Source of the DNA: CALCKU01 sp964534845
Lineage (GTDB): Bacteria > Pseudomonadota > Alphaproteobacteria > Caulobacterales > Maricaulaceae
Assembly: GCA_964534845.1 (NCBI GenBank)
Contig: CAZHPV010000095.1
Location: forward strand, 1-6,226
DNA: 6,226 nt
Direction: 5' to 3'
In this document: positions 1 to 5,689 of the stretch, one piece after another
Layout of the letters: each line of letters starts with the position of its first letter
Numbering within the stretch: position 1 is the stretch's first letter
Position numbers and translations under genes: made by a program
Notes under the pieces: model-generated
The model's input: the letters and a program-made list of their open reading frames with translations, nothing else
Databases searched by the model: none
Told to the model about the DNA's origin: nothing

Positions 1-36
1 CATAAGAGAGGTGTTTAAGTATTACTTTTATCTTAA

Positions 37-52
37 ATAAGCAAAGGCTTAT
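37..52 (-). terminator. Weak hairpin over the receptor stop codon
   Basis: On the minus strand a 6-bp stem (ATAAGC / GCTTAT) with the loop CTTT covers the stop codon of the TonB-dependent receptor. It is followed by TTTAAG rather than a clean run of T. The stem is short and AT-rich, so at best it is a weak intrinsic terminator. It is the only candidate between the receptor's stop and the window edge, and the true terminator may lie outside the window. Confidence 0.2.
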
Positions 53-2586
53 CGGAAATTATACGCTACACGCGCTCCAATAGTCCGAGGACGTACTGGC
101 GTTACACGTTGTACGTCATTACCAAAAGCACGAGATATTTCGCCCTGACTATTCAATAAGTTATTGGCGTATATTTCACCTGACCAACTATCAGCAGATA
201 CACCTAAAGCCAGTCCAACTTGCGTAAAACCTTGAACACGATCAGTGTTAAATTGCAAAATATCAGAGTTCGACGCTGATGAATACACAATACTCGGTTG
301 GACATGACCGATTAGCTCATTAGCCAAATCCCACTCGTAACGTGCCCGCAGATTGCCTTGGAAAGTTGGCGCAAAGGCAAGCTCATCACCCTCAACAACG
401 TCGCCTGTTGGCGTGATGACTTCAGTGATTTCACTATCGAGTATAGAGAAGGCTCCGTTAATGGTAAGACCTTGAATGGCTTCAGGCGCATAAGTAATAT
501 CACCTTCGATACCCAAAACTTCTGCATCTGCTGCATTATCAGAGAAGAAAAGGTTCACAATATTCGGGTCGAAAATCGTCGTCTGCAAATCGGAAATGTC
601 GATGAAAAACGCAGCGCCGTTAAAGCGAAGTTGGTTATCAAGCAATGTCGTTTTCCAACCCAGTTCGAAATTATCAACATCATCCGTATCAACTTCTGCA
701 GGGACCGTAAATGGCGGAGGTCCCTCAGCGCCCACAGGACGGTTCAAAATACCAGGTCGGAAGCCCTGAGAATAGGTACCATAGAATAATAGATCATCAT
801 TCGGTGTGTATGTACCTGTGACTTTTATGATAACGCCATCAGAGATAGCCTCATCCACATTATTAACACCATCAAATAAATCGTTCAAACTCCGCCCAAC
901 GGCGTTCGTATCAACCACTTCAGACCCTCTAAATCCGAAGAGGTTACTAAACCCGCCTTCAAGGTCAACGCGAACATCAAAATAACGCGCTCCTAATGTC
1001 AAAGCAAATTGCTCATTAAAATCAAATGTAGCCTCTCCAAAGACACCAAATTGTTCGTCAGTTCGTGTTATATCATTTCTGAAAATCACGCCTTCTGGAA
1101 AAATCTCATCCGGAAAAACTAATGTGGAACCCGGAGGCGATGTCCCCGGTCCGAAGCCAGTCACAATACCGCCTAAACCATCAGGTGCTGTCGTAAGTTC
1201 AGCCCCAGGGTAGGTAAAGTCTACAACCTCTTCCAGTATCAAATCACTATAAAAGACACCTGCTGTGGCTCGAAACCGTTTATCAGAGTCTGTCGTGAGA
1301 CGGAATTCATGCGTTTCGACTTCAATACTCGATTGTGTCGGAATAATGGCCAAAGGCGCTTGGCAAGTACCCGTTGGTGGATTTGGTGAGCCATAAGTTC
1401 CAACAGGCCCATCATAAGTGACACCACGATCACAAATATAATATGGGAAATATTGCCCGACAAAGAGATAATCCGTATAATCACTAACTTGATCAATATC
1501 ACGGTCTGTAAAGGCACCCGTATAAATCGCCTCAAGTCCGGCAATCCGTCCTTTTACTGTCCAGTTAAAGTTGTCAAAATCGTCATCTAGCTCTTCATTG
1601 GCAAAACGTTGAATATCAAGGTCATCACCTAATGTTGGATCAATGAAAAATACGCCGTCTGAATCAAGCTCTTGATGCGCATATCCTAAACTCAATGACC
1701 AATCCTCATTAAATTCATGTAAAGCACTTATACGAAAACCAAAATATGACGTATCGTTAAAATCATTTTCTACGAGATCATTGTTATCAAGTACAAGAAA
1801 GTTCACATTTGACAAATCTGCGCCTGCTTGAAATCCATTCCGGAAAGGTTCAACAACTGTTCCGTTATCCCGTACTGTTCCGGATGGGCGGAACCGTGCA
1901 GACTCCTCAGCAGTCCGTGTACCGGCAACATTATCAATGTAACCACCTTGTTGATCATAGTAAAATACACCACGAATGGCGGTATTCTCACCAATCGGCG
2001 CATTATATACAGCTTCAACATTAAAGCTCGCTTCGCCACCGTCCGTGAAAGATGATCCGGCTCTAAAAGTCGCCTCTTCAACACCAATTTTTGGTTTATT
2101 CGTAATTAGGCGAACAGTACCAGCCTGTGAACTCGCCCCAAAGAGCGTACCTTGCGGGCCAGATAAGACCTCAACACGCTCCAAGTCAGCTGCATAAACA
2201 TCAAGATTTCGACCAGGTTGAGCGAGAGGTTGTTCGTCTAGGTAAAACGCCACGTTTGGCGCGAGGCCCGCAACACCCGCCACAGATAATGTGGGCGTTG
2301 TAGAGGCGACACCTCGAATATATATTGTACTCGTTCCGGGGCCAGAACCACCAGCAGATACACCCGGTAATTGAACCAAATAATCTGTAAAGACATTAAC
2401 GTTAAGCTCTTCGAGGGTATTTTCCCCCAAGGCGGTGACAGCAATCGGAACATCCGCAGCGCTTTCCGCTCGCTTAGTTGCCGTTACAATCACTTCGTCT
2501 TCAAGCTGAGCATGAGCCGTTGTCGACATGGTAAAGGATACCACCGCTCCCAACGCTGTACAGCCCAGTAAATTAAGTTTTTTCAT
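49..2586 (-). CDS. TonB-dependent outer-membrane receptor
   Basis: This is an 845-residue outer-membrane active transporter that would use TonB/ExbBD energy to move a substrate into the periplasm. Seen in the sequence: a Sec signal peptide at residues 1-26 (KK, a hydrophobic stretch, then A-H-A before Q27); a TonB-box-like segment D-E-V-I-V-T-A-T-K-R at about 30-39; and a plug domain at about 40-165 with I-R-G-V at 90-93 and V-E-V-L-S-G-P-Q-G-T-L-F-G at 138-150. The rest is a beta-barrel with Y-S-Q-G-F-R-P-G near 605-612, ending in Y-N-F-R, one residue past the usual terminal aromatic. A long loop near 385-408 contains two cysteines (C385, C408) that could form a surface disulfide. The length is normal for the family. 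The start at 2586 is chosen over an in-frame ATG at 2601 because AAGGGGAA sits 4 bases upstream of it and the signal peptide begins properly there. The ligand (iron chelate, carbohydrate, vitamin or other organic compound) cannot be told from the sequence. The gene lies downstream of, and in the same direction as, a BCCT transporter, but a 300-bp gap suggests it has its own promoter. Confidence 0.95.
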   Translation of the reverse strand: MKKLNLLGCTALGAVVSFTMSTTAHAQLEDEVIVTATKRAESAADVPIAVTALGENTLEELNVNVFTDYLVQLPGVSAGGSGPGTSTIYIRGVASTTPTLSVAGVAGLAPNVAFYLDEQPLAQPGRNLDVYAADLERVEVLSGPQGTLFGASSQAGTVRLITNKPKIGVEEATFRAGSSFTDGGEASFNVEAVYNAPIGENTAIRGVFYYDQQGGYIDNVAGTRTAEESARFRPSGTVRDNGTVVEPFRNGFQAGADLSNVNFLVLDNNDLVENDFNDTSYFGFRISALHEFNEDWSLSLGYAHQELDSDGVFFIDPTLGDDLDIQRFANEELDDDFDNFNWTVKGRIAGLEAIYTGAFTDRDIDQVSDYTDYLFVGQYFPYYICDRGVTYDGPVGTYGSPNPPTGTCQAPLAIIPTQSSIEVETHEFRLTTDSDKRFRATAGVFYSDLILEEVVDFTYPGAELTTAPDGLGGIVTGFGPGTSPPGSTLVFPDEIFPEGVIFRNDITRTDEQFGVFGEATFDFNEQFALTLGARYFDVRVDLEGGFSNLFGFRGSEVVDTNAVGRSLNDLFDGVNNVDEAISDGVIIKVTGTYTPNDDLLFYGTYSQGFRPGILNRPVGAEGPPPFTVPAEVDTDDVDNFELGWKTTLLDNQLRFNGAAFFIDISDLQTTIFDPNIVNLFFSDNAADAEVLGIEGDITYAPEAIQGLTINGAFSILDSEITEVITPTGDVVEGDELAFAPTFQGNLRARYEWDLANELIGHVQPSIVYSSASNSDILQFNTDRVQGFTQVGLALGVSADSWSGEIYANNLLNSQGEISRAFGNDVQRVTPVRPRTIGARVAYNFR

Positions 2587-2590
2587 TATA

Positions 2591-2598
2591 TTCCCCTT
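2591..2598 (-). promoter_or_regulatory. Ribosome binding site deciding the receptor start
   Basis: The minus-strand sequence AAGGGGAA lies 4 bases before the ATG at 2586-2584. An earlier in-frame ATG at 2601-2599 immediately precedes this motif and has no comparable purine-rich sequence at a suitable distance upstream. This supports the shorter protein, starting M-K-K-L-N. Confidence 0.75.
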
Positions 2599-2619
2599 CA
2601 TAGCTTGGTAGCTCTAAGT

Positions 2620-2634
2620 GTGGCGGCACGCCAC
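2620..2634 (-). promoter_or_regulatory. GC-rich hairpin in the receptor leader
   Basis: A perfect 6-bp inverted repeat, GTGGCG / CGCCAC, with a 3-base spacer lies 34-48 bases upstream of the receptor ATG. It is strikingly GC-rich in an AT-rich gap. If transcription begins upstream of it, as the tentative promoter suggests, the hairpin is in the 5' untranslated leader, outside the ribosome binding site. It could act as an mRNA-stability element or a protein-binding site. It is not followed by a T-run, so it is not a standard terminator. The structure is seen; the function is unknown. Confidence 0.35.
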
Positions 2635-2720
2635 GTGTGCACCCTTAATACGATAACTACATATTTTATCAATACTAGAAGGCATCGGACTTGCTAATAC
2701 TACTCACTGTACTAAATTTT

Positions 2721-2748
2721 TTTATAAATTGTGACAATTTCACAACAA
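2721..2748 (-). promoter_or_regulatory. Tentative promoter of the receptor gene
   Basis: On the minus strand TTGTTG (2748-2743) and TATAAA (2726-2721) are separated by 16 bases. The -10 matches the sigma-70 consensus at five of six positions; the -35 keeps only the TTG. Transcription from here would give a leader of roughly 130 bases containing the GC-rich hairpin. A perfect palindrome fills most of the spacer, which is a typical place for a repressor to bind. An alternative pair (TTGTCA at 2737-2732 with TAGTAC at 2714-2709, 17-base spacing) is about as plausible. Confidence 0.25.
2726..2745. promoter_or_regulatory. Overlapping palindromes, possible operator
   Basis: AAATTGTGACAATTT at 2726-2740 is a perfect 15-bp inverted repeat (7-bp arms, one central base). 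Overlapping it, TTGTGA (2729-2734) and TCACAA (2740-2745) form a second inverted repeat with a 5-base spacer. The second resembles the CRP/FNR-type half sites TGTGA and TCACA, but it is one base short of the usual CRP spacing of six. The palindromes sit between the tentative -35 and -10 of the receptor promoter, which suggests repressor binding. No regulator gene is in the window to pair with them. Confidence 0.35.
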
Positions 2749-2770
2749 TATCATGATTATACGTCGCAAT

Positions 2771-2785
2771 ATTAGTCTGACTAAT
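2771..2785. promoter_or_regulatory. 15-bp palindrome resembling a GntR-family operator
   Basis: ATTAGTCTGACTAAT is a perfect inverted repeat with 7-bp arms around one central T. It fits the pattern T-N-G-T-C-N-G-A-C-N-A known for the FadR subfamily of GntR regulators, and it resembles the PdhR box form ATTGGT-N3-ACCAAT. It is centred about 45 bp upstream of the other palindrome in this gap and about 190 bp upstream of the receptor ATG. GntR-type regulators commonly control organic-acid and amino-acid catabolism, which would suit this locus. The binding protein is an inference. Confidence 0.4.
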
Positions 2786-2886
2786 TAAACAGCATTATCT
2801 TGAGTTATTGAAGATTTGAAAGATCAAGTCGCTTGTTTTGCATGAGACCGCGAAATTGCATCAATTTAATTTAACGTCAGTCAACA

Positions 2887-4494
2887 TTATTTCTGATTAT
2901 CCGAATCAAACAACAGAGACTTTATAAGGGAAACCGACATAAGAGCCATAACAATGGAGAAAGGTAAAGCGCCTATAATCATGATGGAGCGCAAAGCATC
3001 CAGGCCCCCTACTTTCAACAATACCGCAACAATGGATGTTAAAAACAGCCCCCAAACAATAATATGCTTAGCGTGCTTTTGCGCGCGGTCTCCCGCGGAT
3101 GAAATTGTATTGATAATGAGAATGGCCGAGTCTGCTGACGTCACTAGAAAGGTAAGCAATAAGATAACAATTATCACCGACATCAAAACAGCTAATCCCG
3201 GTGAAAGCATCAAATTGATAGTCTCAAACAGCTGGGCGGAGATATCTGCTCCAATAATCGAATTATTTGCAATACCCGTTAATTCTAAATTCACAGCCGT
3301 GCCGCCAACAAGTGCGAACCATGTCAAGCACATCACTGTCGGGACCAGCATAGCCCCCAGCACATATTCCCTGATAGTTCTGCCTTTAGAGACCCGCGCC
3401 AAAAAAAGGCCCACAAAAGGCGCAAAACCAATCCACCAAGCCCAATAAAAAACAGACCATGCCGCTTGCCATTCTGAAAGAGCCTTTTCAGTCTCATTCC
3501 CGGATGCACTCCAAACCGAAAGCGACATTTCAGGAAAGGCTAAAAGATAATCCCAAATCGAGAGGAAAAAAGTTTTGAATGCGAAAAAAGTTGCACCGAA
3601 AATCAGAAAAAACAAAAGGAGGAGGAATGACAAGCTCATATTGATATTGGAAAGCCATTTAATGCCTTTCCTGACTCCGGATAAAGCCGAAACCGTTGAG
3701 GCAAGCATAATGATTACCAGGGCAACAAGCTGCGCAGTGAGAGTCGGCTTACCTGTATCTGTCGTTATCCAATCGGCACCTGTAATATTATAAAGGCCTG
3801 AAGCGGCCTGAGACACACCATACCCTATTGTCACGCCTACTCCAACAATAGTGGCAATAATAGCAACAATATCAACAACATGCCCCAATGGCCCCGATAA
3901 ATGCTTGCCAAATAAGGGGGCTAAGCCAGACCTAATTGTCAGGGGAAGGCCACGATTATAACTGAAATACGCAAGCGCCATCCCTACGATTCCGTAGCAA
4001 GCCCAAGGTGTAAAGGCGTAGTGAAAAGCGGCCCATTTATAGGCTAGCCGAACATTTTCTGCAGACTTTGCCTCTACAAAACCTTGAATGACATCCGGAT
4101 TATTTGCGAAATGGAAAATCGGTTCCGCCGTAGAATAGGTCAGCATACCAACGCCAACACCCGCACCAAACATCATAGAGAACCACGAAAAATTAGAGAA
4201 GTCTGGCTTAGCGTCAGGGGGGCCTAATATTGTCCGACCTGACTTTGGCCACAAAGCAAGTCCAAAACAAACAAGAACAAAAAAGAAGGTCACATACATA
4301 TACCAAGCCGAAAAATTATTTACGGAAAAGGACTGTATATTAGCCAGAATGCGCCCCGCGCTTTCCGGACTTATAGAAGCCCATAAAATCAGCAAAGCGA
4401 GTATGAGTTTTGATCCAATGGCGACAAACCGATTAAATCCAGTGTAAAAACCTGTCTTAGCAACAGATATCGACAGCCCGTCAGACAAATCCAT
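2887..4494 (-). CDS. BCCT family (betaine/carnitine/choline-type) transporter
   Basis: This is a 535-residue inner-membrane secondary transporter of the BCCT family, whose members import or exchange quaternary ammonium compounds such as glycine betaine, choline, carnitine or sulfonium analogues. About 12 hydrophobic helices can be traced (near 24-42, 62-82, 104-122, 158-178, 205-226, 254-272, 285-308, 345-368, 378-398, 428-452, 476-494, 504-524). The glycine-rich helix-3 motif G-A-G-V-G-V-G-M (110-117) leads into S-T-A-E-P. The family signature is W-S-V-F-Y-W-A-W-W-I (346-355), followed by A-P-F-V-G-L-F-L-A-R. Compared with BetP as I recall it, the usual helix-4 Trp is Tyr159 and the Trp after the W-W pair is Phe357, so the ligand box differs. 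The cytoplasmic tail after the last helix is only about 11 residues. It therefore lacks the long charged tail used by osmosensing BetP, which favours nutrient uptake over osmoregulation (inference). GGGGA lies 4 bases before the ATG. The gene is divergent from the dioxygenase gene, with 202 bp between them. The substrate is not determined. Confidence 0.95.
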   Translation of the reverse strand: MDLSDGLSISVAKTGFYTGFNRFVAIGSKLILALLILWASISPESAGRILANIQSFSVNNFSAWYMYVTFFFVLVCFGLALWPKSGRTILGPPDAKPDFSNFSWFSMMFGAGVGVGMLTYSTAEPIFHFANNPDVIQGFVEAKSAENVRLAYKWAAFHYAFTPWACYGIVGMALAYFSYNRGLPLTIRSGLAPLFGKHLSGPLGHVVDIVAIIATIVGVGVTIGYGVSQAASGLYNITGADWITTDTGKPTLTAQLVALVIIMLASTVSALSGVRKGIKWLSNINMSLSFLLLLFFLIFGATFFAFKTFFLSIWDYLLAFPEMSLSVWSASGNETEKALSEWQAAWSVFYWAWWIGFAPFVGLFLARVSKGRTIREYVLGAMLVPTVMCLTWFALVGGTAVNLELTGIANNSIIGADISAQLFETINLMLSPGLAVLMSVIIVILLLTFLVTSADSAILIINTISSAGDRAQKHAKHIIVWGLFLTSIVAVLLKVGGLDALRSIMIIGALPFSIVMALMSVSLIKSLLFDSDNQK

Positions 4495-4522
4495 GTTTTC
4501 CCCAAATATTTTTATCGTCTTA

Positions 4523-4551
4523 TCTATGAATCATCAGAACAAGAATATCAA
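4523..4551 (-). promoter_or_regulatory. Tentative promoter of the BCCT transporter gene
   Basis: On the minus strand TTGATA (4551-4546) and CATAGA (4528-4523) are separated by 17 bases. The -35 matches the sigma-70 consensus at five of six positions; the -10 is weak at three of six. The start of transcription would fall near 4516, giving a leader of about 20 bases that contains the GGGGA ribosome binding site at 4504-4500. Confidence 0.3.
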
Positions 4552-4591
4552 TCGACTTTGTTGGAACGACTATAAGTTCATAATACGTATA

Positions 4592-4603
4592 AGTGATATC
4601 ACT
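4592..4603. promoter_or_regulatory. Central palindrome in the divergent promoter region
   Basis: AGTGATATCACT is a perfect 12-bp palindrome near the middle of the 202-bp space between the divergent transporter and dioxygenase genes. Just beside it, ATACGTAT (4583-4590) is a perfect 8-bp palindrome. The heptamer TATAAGT occurs twice in direct orientation, at 4571-4577 and 4588-4594, offset by 17 bases. The cluster lies upstream of both tentative -35 elements, which fits one regulator controlling both directions. Short AT-rich palindromes arise by chance, so the operator call is tentative. Confidence 0.35.
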
Positions 4604-4633
4604 GCTACAATTACCAAACTTGATGCTAACACA

Positions 4634-4662
4634 TTGACTATCGACGCACTAGATAGCTAAAT
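4634..4662 (+). promoter_or_regulatory. Tentative promoter of the dioxygenase-SDR operon
   Basis: TTGACT (4634-4639) matches the -35 consensus at five of six positions. After 17 bases comes CTAAAT (4657-4662). This is poor against TATAAT but one base from CTATAT, the -10 form known for several Alphaproteobacteria. The transcript would begin near 4669, shortly before the ribosome binding site at 4683-4687. Confidence 0.3.
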
Positions 4663-4696
4663 CTAATCTTGAACACATCTAAAGAGGTAACACAAC

Positions 4697-5689
4697 ATGC
4701 CGGCAACTCTACCTTTTCCCAAAGAGCGCCCTAAGTCTTATGTGAAATATAACGACGAACCTGAATTTTCAGCTGAGCGTCATTTAGATTTAGGGTATCC
4801 TGAAACACAGCTTTCCCTCAAAGACCTTGGATATTCAGACGCAAAAATTGCGCAATGCCCCTCAGCGTTTGGTGTAAGTTCAGCGTTTAAAATATTTTCT
4901 GACGAAGGCCTCTCTATCATGCGCGAGATTTGTCTTAAAATGTATGACAATCGTAATGTTAGCGTTGGCACTGGTTTAAACCGATTAGGGTCATACTGCC
5001 GCGGCGCAGGCTATAGATCCACCTTTATCAAGCAGTTTTGTGACAGTCCTGAACTTGCCGGTCACCTATCAAATTTAGCTAAAATCAGTTTAGCGCGACA
5101 CTCCGTTCCCGCTGTCGCCTGCGGCGTTAATTATGCACCACATGATATTCGCAATGCTGTTGATACATGGCATACAGATTCAGTTTCGTTTGATATGGTC
5201 ATAATGCTCTCTGATCCTTCTAAATTTCTTGGTGGCGAGTTCCAATATTTTCACGGGACTAAGGAAGAAGGCCAAAACCTTCTTGGAATTTCAGGTGAAG
5301 AAGGCAAAGATGCCGAGTTGCCCAATGACAGGGTAAAAACCATCCCCTTCCCGGCTGCAGGTTATGGCTTCCTTCAGCAAGGCAATATGATATTCCACCG
5401 CGCTTGCCGCCTTCTCAAAAAAGCCGAACGCATGACGATGATACCATCTTTCGTTGTGTCTCCAGATACGGCAAATGATGCGACAAACTCTGTCAATATG
5501 GCTGGATGGGATGATCCCGGCATTACCGCTGAATTAACGCGGCACGAAGCTTGGCGAGCCTCGGCGCGTCTTAGTCAACTCGTTGACACAATCAGTCTGC
5601 ATGACGACGATACCAAGCTCGCTAAGGATATAGATAGAGCCTTGGGGCCACTTATAGCTTTCCGGAAAAGGCTTGGTAGTGACGTCTGA
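4697..5689 (+). CDS. Putative Fe(II)/2-oxoglutarate-dependent dioxygenase
   Basis: This 330-residue soluble protein, with no signal peptide or membrane segment, shows the facial triad of the Fe(II)/2-oxoglutarate oxygenases. H159-T-D161 lies in W-H-T-D-S, and a distal His234 lies in M-I-F-H-R. Arg245, 11 residues further on in E-R-M-T-M-I, is placed to bind the 2-oxoglutarate carboxylate. Between them G-G-E-F-Q-Y-F (179-185) resembles the G-G-E strand of prolyl-hydroxylase-like double-stranded beta-helix proteins. Such enzymes couple decarboxylation of 2-oxoglutarate to hydroxylation or oxidative demethylation of a substrate. The oxygenase core would be about 130-255. The N-terminal 125 residues and the C-terminal 75 residues, helical and charged, are extra and match nothing I recognise. 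The start is supported by AGAGG at 4683-4687, 9 bases before the ATG. It overlaps the next gene by 11 bases, so the two are probably cotranscribed and translationally coupled. Adjacency to a BCCT transporter suggests the substrate may be a betaine-like compound (inference). A role in protein or metabolite hydroxylation elsewhere is possible. Confidence 0.75.
   Translation: MPATLPFPKERPKSYVKYNDEPEFSAERHLDLGYPETQLSLKDLGYSDAKIAQCPSAFGVSSAFKIFSDEGLSIMREICLKMYDNRNVSVGTGLNRLGSYCRGAGYRSTFIKQFCDSPELAGHLSNLAKISLARHSVPAVACGVNYAPHDIRNAVDTWHTDSVSFDMVIMLSDPSKFLGGEFQYFHGTKEEGQNLLGISGEEGKDAELPNDRVKTIPFPAAGYGFLQQGNMIFHRACRLLKKAERMTMIPSFVVSPDTANDATNSVNMAGWDDPGITAELTRHEAWRASARLSQLVDTISLHDDDTKLAKDIDRALGPLIAFRKRLGSDV
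5666..5671 (+). promoter_or_regulatory. Ribosome binding site supporting the GTG start at 5679
   Basis: AAAAGG, inside the end of the dioxygenase gene, lies 7 bases before an in-frame GTG at 5679. The alternative TTG at 5691 has no purine-rich motif at a suitable distance, and no ATG occurs in this frame before the nucleotide-binding motif. This favours the GTG start. Confidence 0.5.

Larger units (their letters stand above)
2587..2886. other. 300-bp gap between BCCT transporter and receptor genes
   Basis: No credible coding frame is seen here. The gap is AT-rich apart from a GC-rich hairpin next to the receptor gene. It holds the receptor's ribosome binding site and leader, a tentative promoter, and two perfect palindromes listed separately. 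No convincing GC-rich hairpin with a T-run follows the BCCT stop codon on the minus strand, so read-through from the transporter into the receptor cannot be excluded. The 2800-2886 part shows nothing further that I can support. Confidence 0.7.

Noticed and set aside
358..789. Plus-strand open frame of 143 codons opposite the receptor gene
   Set aside because: It is antisense to conserved beta-barrel coding sequence and its translation has no domain-like pattern. It is best explained as a chance frame.
2560..2586. Lipobox-like L-L-G-C at residues 6-9 of the receptor signal peptide
   Set aside because: The cysteine comes too early, before the hydrophobic core. A normal signal peptidase I site (A-H-A before Q27) follows, and TonB receptors are barrel proteins rather than lipoproteins.
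2604..2615. AGCT-TGGT-AGCT inverted repeat near the receptor start
   Set aside because: The arms are only 4 bp and are themselves self-complementary. There is no support beyond chance.
2632..2637. CACGTG palindrome
   Set aside because: A 6-bp palindrome is expected by chance, and this one overlaps the GC-rich hairpin, which accounts for it.
2826..2836. CAAG-TCG-CTTG hairpin as terminator of the BCCT gene
   Set aside because: The stem is only 4 bp. On the minus strand it is followed by ATCTTTC rather than a T-run.
2954..3448. Plus-strand open frame of 164 codons opposite the BCCT gene
   Set aside because: It lies wholly antisense to a well-supported transporter gene. Its translation is low-complexity and has no recognisable domain, and no ribosome binding site was evident.
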